In this document: positions 8,612 to 17,780 of the stretch, piece by piece
Position numbering within the stretch: position 1 is the stretch's first letter
Layout: every line of letters starts with the position of its first letter
Assembly: GCA_020633325.1 (NCBI GenBank)
Contig: JACKDX010000001.1
Span: 682,001 to 746,000 of the forward strand
Direction: 5' to 3'
Length of the DNA stretch: 64,000 bases
DNA from: Myxococcales bacterium
GTDB taxonomy: Bacteria > Myxococcota_A > Polyangia > Polyangiales > GCA-016699535
Made by a program: the position numbers and the translations under genes
The notes under the pieces: model-generated
Told to the model about the DNA's origin: nothing
What the model saw: the letters and a program-made list of their open reading frames with translations, nothing else
Database searches by the model: none

Positions 8612-9231
8612 TTTACCGATTACGCGATGTTCTCGCCGCACTGACTTACTAGTAAGGCGCGAGGAAAGATTGCTGGCGATCCATGCGGATAATCCCACGT
8701 CAGTTGGCTCAAATCCACCGTTTACCTCGCGCAATAGCGTGAGTCGTTTCTGCGGCATTGCCACAAAATAAATGTCCAAAAGCTGTCGCCACCCTCTTCC
8801 TTCGGTTGCTTCTTCGTCGCGTTCCACACCGGTAAAATAGACGGCGCCCACTTTGAGCGAACGTCCGACCGTGTACAAGTAGTCCACTCCCAGGCTTTTT
8901 TCGGCATTGTTATCCACAACACTGTTCCATCCGTTGTACACACCGAGACGCAAAGCATGTCTATCCGCCGGAAGCCACTTGAGACGTGCGCCCACCGCAG
9001 CTCGAAGGTCGGGCTCATCCATCCAAAATCCAGTGCAACCGCTTGGAGGGTGAATGTGTTGTGGCGGTTATCAAAGGCACGAAACTCGGTAATTCCATTG
9101 CATGGTTGATTGAAGTTCCATGCACAAAAAGTTTCCAGATAGCCGCCTACGCTAAGCTCCTGTGCGCGGGCGTTGTGGGCGGTTAGCCCAAAAACTACGC
9201 CAGTCAGAAAAAGAACACGGGCTATGACGAT
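8603..9231 (-). pseudogene. Degraded BBP2-family outer-membrane porin
   Basis: Two frames together read as parts of a BBP2 (OmpL-like) beta-barrel porin. The first frame, from about 9231 to 9020, encodes a signal-like segment (VLFLTGVVFGLTA), then SVGGYLETFCAWNFNQP, FRAFDNRHNTFTL and VALDFGW. A frame change near 9015-9025 leads into the second frame, with LRLGVYNGWNSVVDNN, EKSLGVDY, YFTGVERDEEATEGR and VNGGFEPTDVG. Family members carry roughly 100-150 residues between these blocks and about 130 after them. Both segments are missing, and no ATG, GTG or TTG fits the signal segment. So start, middle and end are all damaged. It follows mscS directly, overlapping its stop. Confidence 0.75.
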
Positions 9232-10145
9232 GCACCTTTGCTGTTGATAGAACGGTGGAGGACTGCCGGGGGAGTGATGCCACGTTCCGAAAACGCATCA
9301 AGCACTCGAAGATGCACATCAGTCTCGAAAGGCTTTTCATAGGTGCAGTCAAACACGTAGGGCCGCGCCTTCAGCTCAACGGCCATATAATCTTGGATGA
9401 TGATGTGTTTCGCGAACACAGGCACGGGTTTTTGCAAAAAGACATATGGACTGGTGAGGCATGCTTCGCGAATGATCTCTGCGGCAAGTTTCGCATTTTG
9501 ATCGGCGCCGATATAGAAATCCATCGCTACTTGCATTTCAAGAGCGCCGTAGTTTGCGCTTGCGATAACGTCAGTGAATACCTTGTTGTTCGGGATGGTG
9601 ATGATGTTGTGATCAAGAGTGTTCATCCGTACACAACGCAAGCCAATTTTGATGATGTCGCCATACTCCCCCCCATAAGACACGCGATCACCAACCTGAA
9701 AGGGTCGGTCAAACATGATGGTGATTCCGGCAATAAAGGAGGCGACGAGGTCTCGAATGGCAAAGCCCACCGCAAAAGCAAGTGCGCCACCAATGACGGT
9801 TACCGCAGTGGGGTCAAGCTTGACGCTGAGGCTCACCGTTAAGCCGAGCGTGGCCACATAAAGGAAAAAGCGCAGGGTCGTTTGAATTTTTTGAATCGTG
9901 GGGCGTCGATTTGAGAACCGCAAACTCATGCGATCGCCGACGTTCTCGACCATACGAAGCAAAAAAAGTGCGCCGAGGATCACCGGGATTGAAGCCGCTA
10001 CTCCTCCCCACCGCAAAAACTCTGCGATGCGTGCGAGATCCGGAGCATCCTGCGCAGAGGCAGTCCGAGCCAAGAAAAGCATCCCAATTGCGGGCACTAC
10101 AAATGCGCCCAATTGGTGCAGCTTGATGGCAATCGGTTTGCTCAT
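9222..10145 (-). CDS. MscS-family mechanosensitive channel
   Basis: Small-conductance mechanosensitive channel of 307 residues. Three N-terminal hydrophobic segments lie at about residues 12-30, 45-65 and 90-112. The pore-lining Gly/Ala-rich TM3 spans about 113-142 (TVIGGALAFAVGFAI, IAGITI). The cytoplasmic beta domain starts at FDRPFQVGD (145-153) and carries TIPNNKVF. MscS channels open under membrane tension to release solutes on hypo-osmotic shock. The ATG overlaps the stop of the upstream membrane ATPase (ATGA), so the two are translationally coupled. The pairing looks like a split MscK-type system with an added ATPase. Confidence 0.93.
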   Translation of the reverse strand: MSKPIAIKLHQLGAFVVPAIGMLFLARTASAQDAPDLARIAEFLRWGGVAASIPVILGALFLLRMVENVGDRMSLRFSNRRPTIQKIQTTLRFFLYVATLGLTVSLSVKLDPTAVTVIGGALAFAVGFAIRDLVASFIAGITIMFDRPFQVGDRVSYGGEYGDIIKIGLRCVRMNTLDHNIITIPNNKVFTDVIASANYGALEMQVAMDFYIGADQNAKLAAEIIREACLTSPYVFLQKPVPVFAKHIIIQDYMAVELKARPYVFDCTYEKPFETDVHLRVLDAFSERGITPPAVLHRSINSKGASS

Positions 10146-13100
10146 GCCGTCACCAGCAGATGCCGTCGTTCAAGAATGCGAATGATCGGTCGCAGCCAGG
10201 GCCACGTTACGGAGACGCGCTCGTTCTCCTCCATAAAAAAACCTGCTGAGCGTCCATACTGGCATACATTCCGCACTTGATCGTGGTCCAGCCGGGTTGC
10301 GCGTGCGATATCCTCGATTGCTGCGGGAGCAAGTTGTAGAACGGCTCGAAGCACAAAAAGTGACGAATCAGGCAGCGTTTCAAGTGCGGTTGCGTCAGGC
10401 ACATGAAGAGCGCGAACATGCACCTGGCCTGCGGAATCAACTCCCAGAGAAGTGCGCCACGCTTCGAGTGCAACTCCCGGGTTTCCGCGTACGTGATCCC
10501 ACAGCATTCTTACATAGCCCACTTCCTTCACGCGCAGCGCTTCTGTGCGGTCGTGTATATCGAGGTTCGGGGCAAGGCTATCCAGCAAATCGTCATAGAG
10601 AGGTTCGATGCCGGCTCGTTGGTTGCGGTCTTTAAGCAATGCTCCAATCTGAACCTCATCCCACGCTTCCAGTACGTGCGTTTCGTCAACTAGTGGTCGC
10701 CCGTCACGGGCTCGCTTCAAGAGAGGCCAGATCGAAGCATCGAACGCAAATACCCAGACGGTTCGGGCGGCGTGTTCTCGCGTGAAAAGCATTATCTCGT
10801 CCAGGCGGGCGAGTCCTCCGATGACGGGCTTCAGTAATGCCTGGGCGTCATCGAGCAACATCAAAGCAGGGGCTCCGCTCGCTGAGGCGTCCTTGCTCCA
10901 TAATTGCTGGATGTCCTTGAGCGCGGTGTCTGAAGTACATACCATTTGGTGAAAATCTGTAGGGGCTCTTTTGGACAATTCGGTCAAGAGGGTTGATTTG
11001 CCCATGCCTCGGCGGCCTACCAGCGCGATCACTCCACCTTGTTGGTCCGTGACGCGCCTCGATACCTGTTCGAGGATGCTGTCTGCCGGATTGGGCAGCC
11101 ATTGCTCTGCTATTGCCTCGGGATGGAGCGCCGTCAGCGCGTCGGCGGAAATAGGGTCAAGCCTCGCGCTTTCATGTGTTTCCTCCAGTTTGTCGAGCTC
11201 CCGCCTGAAGAGATAGGCATGCGCCCGTCGCACAAGATCAACATCCGAAAACCAGCCCCGAACGATTTTGACCGTACCGGTGGTGAAAAGCAGCACTGCG
11301 CCTAGCATAGCGGCCAAGAAACTTTTCCAGCCCGATTGATTTGAGAGTATCCATGCGCGCAGAGGGATTGTTTTACGCGCGCGCTCCAAGCGCTCAAACA
11401 CCGTGTTGCGCCACCAGCGAATGAGGAGCAAAAATATCGGTATGGCTGTAAACCAGCAGGTCGAAAACACCCAGCTATAAACAGTACCCTTCCCGACAAG
11501 TCGCGCAGTGGTTACTAGGATCAGCGCAAAGACAACGACAGTGCGACCGACAAGGCGCAACGATCGAAGGCGCAGGCCGGGCACTGCATCTTCTTCATGC
11601 ACGAGTCCCACACGTCCGCCCGCCGCGATGGCATTGATGACGTCCACCACGAGCGCGCCTCCTAGGATCCAACCGATCGCTGAGGCGAGGAGTTGGACCT
11701 CGAGGAGCCCCCGGGCACGCGCTGGCAAAAGCCACATGACGATAAATACGAGCAGCAACCACTCCAGAGGCCGATGAATTCGCATGCAAAATCGCACAGC
11801 GCGTCGCTGGATACTCGGGGACGTTCTACGATCGAGGCGGTCGGACTCCCCTGCGCGATGGTAAAGGAGCCGCAGCCACACGGGTGTGCGCCGACGCAGC
11901 CAGACAAACAAGAGGGCCAGTATGACCCACGGAATTCCCATGGCCACCGTTCGCCACTGCGAAATTTTAGGTGATCCGCTGGAGCGCAGATGTGCCAGCC
12001 AGGTTCCGACGACGTGCCAGTGGTATCTGAGCACTAAAGATAAGTGGCGAGCCTCCGAGCGGGCTTGATCCCAGCCTTCCAGGGTGAAGCCGGTGATCGC
12101 GGATCGCTTATCAGGAGAAAGAAATGCAAGAAGACCGAGGCGCTCTCGGTTGAAAGTCGAAATTTCGTCGAGCAGTGTCGAGGCTCTGTCTTCCTGAAGG
12201 GTGCGTTCGGTCCGACGTGCCATAGAAATCGCGCGTTCAACGGTGTTTTGTCGCGCACGCACATGATCGCTAGCGATTTCGGGCGGGATCTCAGCCAATT
12301 TGTCTTTGCCAAGGGAAGGCACATCAGATGAGGAGGCAGACAAAACGTTGAGAGACCGATTGAGATCGTTGCGCGACGTCTTCAGTGCACGGCGGAGCGC
12401 GTCATAGGTGGCATCGGCGCGCACTTCGGTTGATGCCTTTGCCTGACGTACGCGTCTCTGCCAGCCAAGTACGATGTCTTGCCGAGCAATGAGCTGATTG
12501 CGTTCATCTTTCAAGCGAGAGCGAAAGTGTCGGACTTGCGACTCCACTGCGATAACCTGAGCCAACACTTCGCCCACTAACCGCTCCGCTTCAGAACGCG
12601 CCTTGCGAGCCGCCTCGAGCACTTGATGCCGCTCTGTCTCTGATTCACGCGCTTGGCGCTCCTCTTCGGTTTCAAGAGGCCTTGCTGCACGTTGACGGTT
12701 GTCGTGAGCCACCAGTAACGCCTCGCGGCGTGCTCCGCTTAGCGAGTAAAACTCAAGACGCGCGCGATCGAGTGCAATGCGTGTTTGCCACTCGGACGCA
12801 TCAAGATTTTTAATATCATCTCTCAGCGTCGGAGTTCCCGAGGCGTTTGGCGCGGCCACGGTGCGATGCTTTTCTCGGCGGGATATAGGGGTGGATGCCT
12901 CGTCCACCGCTTTGAGCAGCACCCGGACGCGCACGGATTCAACCGCGATTGCGTCTTCATCCAAAAGCGAGACTTCAAAAAGCGATTGAGGATCGACACC
13001 CACGTCGAGGGTACCAGAGATAAGCGCATGGATTTGGTCGATACGTGGATCCGACGCTGGCGCGGCAATGGGAGCAGGGGCTGGGATTGTTTCTTGCGCT

Positions 13101-13180
13101 GGGGCGACATTGGCGGCTAGCACGATGCCTAGGATAAGCAGCGATTGCGCAGACGCCGAAAGGACTCGCCGCAACGTCAT
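10142..13180 (-). CDS. Large membrane protein: periplasmic coiled coil, about 6 TM segments, cytoplasmic P-loop ATPase
   Basis: Unnamed 1012-residue protein in four parts. A signal peptide is at 1-29. A long charged alpha-helical region at about 120-345 is probably a periplasmic coiled coil. Hydrophobic segments lie near 411-428, 471-486, 495-517, 545-560, 567-588 and 618-636. A cytoplasmic NTPase follows, with Walker A GRRGMGKST (722-730, Lys728) and Walker B ALMLLDDAQ (Asp777, Asp778), then a helical C-terminus that reads like a winged-helix tail (LETLPDSSLFVLRAVLQLAP). The ATPase resembles AAA_16/STAND modules. The N-terminal plan recalls the periplasmic and membrane part of MscK/YjeP channels, with an ATPase in place of the pore domain. 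The pore is encoded by the overlapping mscS gene. Function unknown; an ATP-dependent gate or sensor for the channel is inference. Confidence 0.8.
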   Translation of the reverse strand: MTLRRVLSASAQSLLILGIVLAANVAPAQETIPAPAPIAAPASDPRIDQIHALISGTLDVGVDPQSLFEVSLLDEDAIAVESVRVRVLLKAVDEASTPISRREKHRTVAAPNASGTPTLRDDIKNLDASEWQTRIALDRARLEFYSLSGARREALLVAHDNRQRAARPLETEEERQARESETERHQVLEAARKARSEAERLVGEVLAQVIAVESQVRHFRSRLKDERNQLIARQDIVLGWQRRVRQAKASTEVRADATYDALRRALKTSRNDLNRSLNVLSASSSDVPSLGKDKLAEIPPEIASDHVRARQNTVERAISMARRTERTLQEDRASTLLDEISTFNRERLGLLAFLSPDKRSAITGFTLEGWDQARSEARHLSLVLRYHWHVVGTWLAHLRSSGSPKISQWRTVAMGIPWVILALLFVWLRRRTPVWLRLLYHRAGESDRLDRRTSPSIQRRAVRFCMRIHRPLEWLLLVFIVMWLLPARARGLLEVQLLASAIGWILGGALVVDVINAIAAGGRVGLVHEEDAVPGLRLRSLRLVGRTVVVFALILVTTARLVGKGTVYSWVFSTCWFTAIPIFLLLIRWWRNTVFERLERARKTIPLRAWILSNQSGWKSFLAAMLGAVLLFTTGTVKIVRGWFSDVDLVRRAHAYLFRRELDKLEETHESARLDPISADALTALHPEAIAEQWLPNPADSILEQVSRRVTDQQGGVIALVGRRGMGKSTLLTELSKRAPTDFHQMVCTSDTALKDIQQLWSKDASASGAPALMLLDDAQALLKPVIGGLARLDEIMLFTREHAARTVWVFAFDASIWPLLKRARDGRPLVDETHVLEAWDEVQIGALLKDRNQRAGIEPLYDDLLDSLAPNLDIHDRTEALRVKEVGYVRMLWDHVRGNPGVALEAWRTSLGVDSAGQVHVRALHVPDATALETLPDSSLFVLRAVLQLAPAAIEDIARATRLDHDQVRNVCQYGRSAGFFMEENERVSVTWPWLRPIIRILERRHLLVTA

Positions 13181-13242
13181 AGCAAAGCAACGTACCCTCG
13201 CTATAATGGCGGCGCAAGAGCGATCCGAAAGGCGGTGAACGC

Positions 13243-13405
13243 ATGAAAATCGTGGTATTAGGTGCCTGGGTGCTCTCAGCCGCTGAAGATGGCAAGTGGA
13301 ACCAAGCGTTTAAGCTTCTACGTCGATGACCTTCAGGTAGTTTTGATGCGCGAGCTGTCTCCATGGGACCTACTTTCGCCGTCGGGCCAATCAGGATATG
13401 TGTAG
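13243..13405 (+). other. Two short frames, possible decayed gene or leader upstream of the aldo/keto reductase
   Basis: An ATG at 13243 with a good AAGGCGG site opens a 28-codon frame ending at 13329. A second frame (13289-13405, 38 codons, containing SFYVDDLQVVLMREL) overlaps it and stops four bases before the reductase start. Read together they look like one small protein broken by a frameshift, or a leader followed by a coupled ORF. No family is recognised. The interval otherwise holds the divergent promoters of the ATPase gene and the reductase. Confidence 0.2.
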
Positions 13406-13408
13406 GCC

Positions 13409-14404
13409 ATGACAAAACTCCTTACGCCGATGAGACAACTTGGAAAACATGGACCACGCGTGTTCCCTATGGCGCTGGGGTGTATGGGCATGTCCGGAAT
13501 GTACGGCCCCGCAAACGATGGTGAAAGCATTGCAACCATACATGCGGCCCTGGATGGTGGCGTTACATTGCTGGATACCGGCGATTTCTACGGTATGGGA
13601 CACAACGAAATGCTCATTGGTCAAGCATTGAAGGGTCGCCGAGATGAAGCGCTTCTTTCAGTGAAATTCGGCGCCATGCGTACGCCCGACGGCGGCTGGA
13701 GTGGTATTGACAATCGTCCAGTAGCCGTGAAGAATTTTCTTGCTTACAGTCTGAAACGCCTTGGCGTTGATTACATAGATATCTATCGCCCTGCGCGTCT
13801 CGATCCCCTCGTGCCCATTGAAGAGACTGTCGGGGCCGTCAAAGATCTCATTCAGGCTGGCTATGTACGGTATGTGGGGCTGTCCGAAGTGGGACCAGAG
13901 ACGATTCGTAGAGCGCATGCCATCCATCCCGTTTCGGATCTTCAGATCGAATACTCTCTCATCAGTCGTGGGGCCGAGCGCAAGCTATTTCCCGTGCTAC
14001 TCGAGCTGGGCATCGGACTCACGGCGTATGGTGTATTGTCGCGCGGTCTTTTGACCGGCTCCAAGCCAGCGAGCGCGGGTGACTTCCGCGCACATCTGCC
14101 GCGCTTTAGCGCCGAGAACCGTGCACACAACGAACAGTTTATCACCGTCATGAATGCTTTGGCTCGCCAGAAGCATGTGCAGACCTCCCAGCTCGCGATT
14201 GCTTGGGCTCTCGCTCAGGGCCCACATATTGTCCCGGTCATCGGAGCAAGGACTCGTGCGCAACTGAGGGAGTCCTTAGGCGCGCTCGATGTGGAGCTCT
14301 CTCCTATGGACCTTCAAAGCATCGAAAAAGCCCTGTCTTCAGCTGTCGTTGCCGGGGCTCGATATGATGCGCATCAAATGCGGAGCCTCGATAGCGAACG
14401 GTAG
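13409..14404 (+). CDS. Aldo/keto reductase family protein lacking the catalytic His
   Basis: NADPH-dependent TIM-barrel oxidoreductase of 331 residues, closest by eye to the AKR13/YakC-like group. Active-site residues Asp56, Tyr61 (GDFYG) and Lys86 (SVKFG) are present. The position of the usual catalytic His (QHRVDP in relatives) reads RPARLDP, so His is replaced by Ala129. As I recall, a subset of bacterial homologues share this change, so it may mark a subfamily with altered chemistry rather than damage. The C-terminal coenzyme-binding part (HIVPVIGARTRAQL) is conserved. Substrate unknown. It stands alone upstream of the Kef antiporter gene. Confidence 0.88.
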   Translation: MTKLLTPMRQLGKHGPRVFPMALGCMGMSGMYGPANDGESIATIHAALDGGVTLLDTGDFYGMGHNEMLIGQALKGRRDEALLSVKFGAMRTPDGGWSGIDNRPVAVKNFLAYSLKRLGVDYIDIYRPARLDPLVPIEETVGAVKDLIQAGYVRYVGLSEVGPETIRRAHAIHPVSDLQIEYSLISRGAERKLFPVLLELGIGLTAYGVLSRGLLTGSKPASAGDFRAHLPRFSAENRAHNEQFITVMNALARQKHVQTSQLAIAWALAQGPHIVPVIGARTRAQLRESLGALDVELSPMDLQSIEKALSSAVVAGARYDAHQMRSLDSER

Positions 14405-14443
14405 CTCGCGCCGGGGCATTGGCGTGTGCTACCAAGCGAGAGC

Positions 14444-16510
14444 ATGGATGCCCACGATTTCTTAGTGGCCCTTTCGGCGGTGCTCGGTGTGGCCGCCGTC
14501 ACCACAGTACTTTGTCGGCGCCTGCACTTGCCGGTGGTCGTTGGCTACATTCTGGCCGGGTTCATTCTAGGTCCTCATGTGACCATTCCACTCACGGTTA
14601 ATCGGCAAATCGTGCAGATGCTTTCCGAATTGGGCATCATTTTGGTCATGTTTTTCCTGGGCCTGGAGTTCAGGGTAGGCAAACTGCTGTCTTTGGGCAC
14701 CACGGCGGGGATTACGGCGGTTCTAGAGTGTAGTCTGATGATATGGTTGGGGTTTCTGGCCGGTCAGTTTTTCGGCTGGACGACGATTGAGAGCGTTTTC
14801 GCTGGGGCAATCGTAGCAATTTCCAGTACCACTATAATTACTAAGGCGTTCGAGGAGTATGATGTTAAAGGTACGCTTCGAGAGTTAGTGGTGGGGGTTC
14901 TGATTGTGGAGGACCTGGTCGCGATTGTGCTTCTGACCACACTGACCGCGCTCGGGTCGGGGGCGGGACTCTCGGCCAAAGACATCGCGATGACGACCGG
15001 TAAATTAACGGTCTTCTTAATGGGGCTGATGAGTTTTGGATTGTTGCTGGTGCCGCGATCGGTCAGGGCCATTACCCGACTTGGCAGTCCCGAAACCACG
15101 CTCATTGCAAGCATTGGCTTTTGCTTCGCTGTCTCCCTTCTGGCCCACGAGCTCGGCTATTCGGTAGCGCTCGGGGCGTTCATTGCCGGATCCCTGATCG
15201 CAGAATCGGGCGAGCAATTGAGTATCCAGCAGCTTATCCATCCCGTTCGTGATATCTTCGCAGCGATATTTTTCGTATCGGTGGGCGTGTTGATCGACCC
15301 GGAGTTGATCATCGCACACTGGCCGGCGGTATTAGCACTCACGTTGGTGGTCATCGCTGGCAAAATTGTTGGGGTAACTATGGGAGCCTTTCTGACGGGC
15401 AATGGGGTGCGCACGTCGGTGCAGGCGGGGATGAGCCTGGCTCAGATTGGCGAGCTTTCTTTTATCATCGCGGGTCTAGGTCTGTCGCTGCGCTCGACGC
15501 GAAACTTTCTTTTTCCCATCGCGGTGGCGGTTTCTGTGATCACGACTCTCAGCACGCCAGTGCTTATTAGAGTGTCTGGTCCAGTTGCCAACTACATCGA
15601 TCGGAAACTGCCTCGCCCTATTCAAACCTTCGTGGCGCTCTACGGAAGTTGGATGGAAAACGTGCGAAGTGAGGCGCCGGAACTTACGCGACAGATGGAG
15701 ATCCGCCATTATCTTCGCCTGCTCGTTTTGGATCTTGCTCTCCTTGCGGCAATCGCCATCGCCACTAAAGTGTTCATGGCGCCCATGGCTGCCATACTGG
15801 AGGGCAAGCTCTCGTTGGATCCCAACGTGGCGCGCGCGATAGTCATCATGGTAGCGATTGCACTTGCGGTACCGTTGACCGCAGGTGTGGTGCGCGTGGC
15901 GGGGCGGCTCGGGCTCACGATTGCGTGGGCCGCGTTGCCTGCTGCAGCAGAAGGAACAGACGATCGCGCGGCCGCTCCGCGGCGCTCTTTGGTCGTCACA
16001 CTTCAGTTTGGGATTGTCTTGTTGGCGGGGCTGCCTCTGCTTGCGGTGACGCAACCGATTCTTGGAGGGGTCTATGGTCCTGCGCTTTTTGGACTCCTCT
16101 TGGCGATATTGGGAATCGGCATCTGGCGCGGCGCCGCCAATCTTGAAGGCCACGTGCGCGCCGGTGCCCAGACTATCGTGGAAATGCTCATCGCCCAGGC
16201 GCGGAAGGGGCGTCCGGGCAGATCGCAGAGCCGTGTCCGCCCGAGCAGCGCTCTCAAGCAGATGAGTGAGATGTTGCCGGGTTTGGGACAACCAACTGCG
16301 GTAAAGTTGGACAAGAAAAGCTCCGCCATTGGCAGAACGCTGGCCGATCTCAATCTGCGTGGTGTGACTGGCGCCACGGTGTTGGCCATCACGCGTGGCG
16401 AGGAGGGGCTTTTGATCCCTACGGCCAAGGAGATTCTTCAGGCAGGAGATGTGCTGGCGCTTGCGGGCTCCCAGGACGCGATCCGTGATGCCACGCTGCT
16501 GCTTACATAG
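14444..16510 (+). CDS. CPA2 Kef-type cation/proton antiporter with C-terminal TrkA-C domain
   Basis: Monovalent cation:proton antiporter-2 protein of 688 residues. About 12 transmembrane helices begin with LHLPVVVGYILAGFILGP, the CPA2 signature. The middle carries AIVAISSTTIITK and VGVLIVEDLVAIV, the discontinuous helix and ion-binding region. After a second hydrophobic block (about 430-560) a cytosolic RCK_C/TrkA-C domain fills the last 75 residues (SAIGRTLADLNLRGVTG, GDVLALAGS). There is no RCK_N NAD-binding domain. Such proteins exchange K+ or Na+ for H+ in pH and osmotic control. The ATG at 14444 with AGCGAG upstream is preferred over a GTG at 14426. It converges on the barrel gene. Confidence 0.93.
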   Translation: MDAHDFLVALSAVLGVAAVTTVLCRRLHLPVVVGYILAGFILGPHVTIPLTVNRQIVQMLSELGIILVMFFLGLEFRVGKLLSLGTTAGITAVLECSLMIWLGFLAGQFFGWTTIESVFAGAIVAISSTTIITKAFEEYDVKGTLRELVVGVLIVEDLVAIVLLTTLTALGSGAGLSAKDIAMTTGKLTVFLMGLMSFGLLLVPRSVRAITRLGSPETTLIASIGFCFAVSLLAHELGYSVALGAFIAGSLIAESGEQLSIQQLIHPVRDIFAAIFFVSVGVLIDPELIIAHWPAVLALTLVVIAGKIVGVTMGAFLTGNGVRTSVQAGMSLAQIGELSFIIAGLGLSLRSTRNFLFPIAVAVSVITTLSTPVLIRVSGPVANYIDRKLPRPIQTFVALYGSWMENVRSEAPELTRQMEIRHYLRLLVLDLALLAAIAIATKVFMAPMAAILEGKLSLDPNVARAIVIMVAIALAVPLTAGVVRVAGRLGLTIAWAALPAAAEGTDDRAAAPRRSLVVTLQFGIVLLAGLPLLAVTQPILGGVYGPALFGLLLAILGIGIWRGAANLEGHVRAGAQTIVEMLIAQARKGRPGRSQSRVRPSSALKQMSEMLPGLGQPTAVKLDKKSSAIGRTLADLNLRGVTGATVLAITRGEEGLLIPTAKEILQAGDVLALAGSQDAIRDATLLLT

Positions 16511-16532
16511 CGCCTCAATCGCTGAAAGGCAT

Positions 16533-17333
16533 TTAGAAGTAAGCGGCAGCTTGCAGGACGATTTTGGCTAAGAATGGATGGCCTGCGATGGGGAGATGTT
16601 GCTGGAGCGACAGCTCTAGCCAATCTGTGACGAGCACATCTATACCGGCAAAGGCCACTGCGCGAGATGTTCCCGAATCAGCGCCAATGGGCACCGCACC
16701 ATACGCACCTCCCCGTACGCGCACCCGTTCGTGTACGTTGTACCCCGCAGCGAATGAAACTTCGATCTCGCTTGCATTCATCGGGTTGACTATGGGCCCA
16801 GCGCCACCGCCATGATGGTGGGCTCCTCCACCGGAAGACAGCGCGCGACCATACGCTGCTTGAGTGCTGATGAATGCCAAGTGGGTTTGCCAGGCCGCCC
16901 ATATGCCGGGCATGAGCATGATATGCCCCATGCCGAGATCGCGCGAGGAATCCCCCGTCGGCAACGTGCTCGCCATGCCGATACCCGCTATCAACGCGTC
17001 ATCTGTCGTCCGCATGATAGGGACGCGCAGGTCAAGCAACAGATCGCCCATACCGACATCTTCCAAACCGTTCCGGGTCAAGCGATACGTAACCCAACTC
17101 GCTCGCGCGCGGATCCAGCGAGATTGCCATCCCGCATCAAATCCCACGCCCTGATACTCGCCCTCGTAACGTGTCGTCTGGTAGCTTGCAAACTCAGAGT
17201 GCAGCCCAACCCGGACGCCGATCGCTCGTGACAAGTCAGGCGCTGATGCGTGACAATGCTGTGCAACAACCGGCCGGGCGCTCCCCGCCCACAAGCCCGC
17301 GGCCAGAATTAGGGCGTGCCGCACGCCAACCAT
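16533..17333 (-). CDS. Predicted outer-membrane beta-barrel protein with His-rich loop
   Basis: Exported protein of 266 residues. An N-terminal signal peptide ends near VVAQH. Alternating hydrophobic/polar strands with Gly and aromatic residues follow to a terminal Phe, the usual barrel end signal. The layout resembles the phenol-degradation transporter-like barrels (about 250-300 residues). A loop around residues 165-180 has GGGAHHHGGG, a potential metal site, and the mature N-terminus begins HCH. The start overlaps the upstream cytochrome gene by 25 nt, which argues for co-expression. Substrate unknown. A link to metal handling is inference from the histidines. Confidence 0.7.
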   Translation of the reverse strand: MVGVRHALILAAGLWAGSARPVVAQHCHASAPDLSRAIGVRVGLHSEFASYQTTRYEGEYQGVGFDAGWQSRWIRARASWVTYRLTRNGLEDVGMGDLLLDLRVPIMRTTDDALIAGIGMASTLPTGDSSRDLGMGHIMLMPGIWAAWQTHLAFISTQAAYGRALSSGGGAHHHGGGAGPIVNPMNASEIEVSFAAGYNVHERVRVRGGAYGAVPIGADSGTSRAVAFAGIDVLVTDWLELSLQQHLPIAGHPFLAKIVLQAAAYF

Positions 17334-17713
17334 TCCCCGAGCATGCGGCGCTCCTCATCCGATGGATGCGGCGGATGATCCTCAGGAGGCATTTCGGTGT
17401 TGATATGGTGATGGCCTCCGGCCGCAAGCATATCAATGTGCTCCACCTCAACCTGGCGGATTGCAGCAAGAGAGTCGAAGTTGTGATCGCTGGGAGCACC
17501 ATTACGGGATGCGCCAGACAGCGATGTTGAATGACACCCTACACAATATTCGTCCATAAAGGCTTTGCCGAAGTTTTCATAGCTCAGCAAAGAATCAACT
17601 GGGCAGGTGGCGCCGCTTGGTTCACCCTCGTGCGCGCCATGCTCTTCGCCTTGAACGCATCCGGTGATGGCAACACATAACAAAAGAATCCCGACGCGAT
17701 AAACTGGGCGCAT
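17309..17713 (-). CDS. Mono-heme c-type cytochrome lipoprotein, His-rich
   Basis: Exported protein of 134 residues. The signal ends in the lipobox ITGC (Cys about 19). The heme-binding motif CVGCH is near residue 57. A Met in TEMPPEDHPPH is the likely sixth heme ligand. The sequence is rich in His (HGAHEG, GGHHHIN, HPPHP). The arrangement resembles the planctomycete/myxobacterial cytochrome domains that end in a helix like RRMLGEWLACG. GAGGAGCG upstream of the ATG is a strong ribosome binding site. It lies between the SulP gene and the barrel gene on the same strand. Electron partner unknown. Confidence 0.85.
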   Translation of the reverse strand: MRPVYRVGILLLCVAITGCVQGEEHGAHEGEPSGATCPVDSLLSYENFGKAFMDEYCVGCHSTSLSGASRNGAPSDHNFDSLAAIRQVEVEHIDMLAAGGHHHINTEMPPEDHPPHPSDEERRMLGEWLACGTP

Positions 17714-17780
17714 GTTTCGCTCCTCATCTTGGATGCCGCGGTGTTTACACCCAAACTACAAATAATGAAACAGGTCGGCG

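Noticed and set aside
15476..16291. 271-codon minus-strand frame opposite the Kef antiporter gene
   Set aside because: Arg/His/Gln-rich composition typical of an antisense shadow; it lies wholly inside a conserved antiporter gene.
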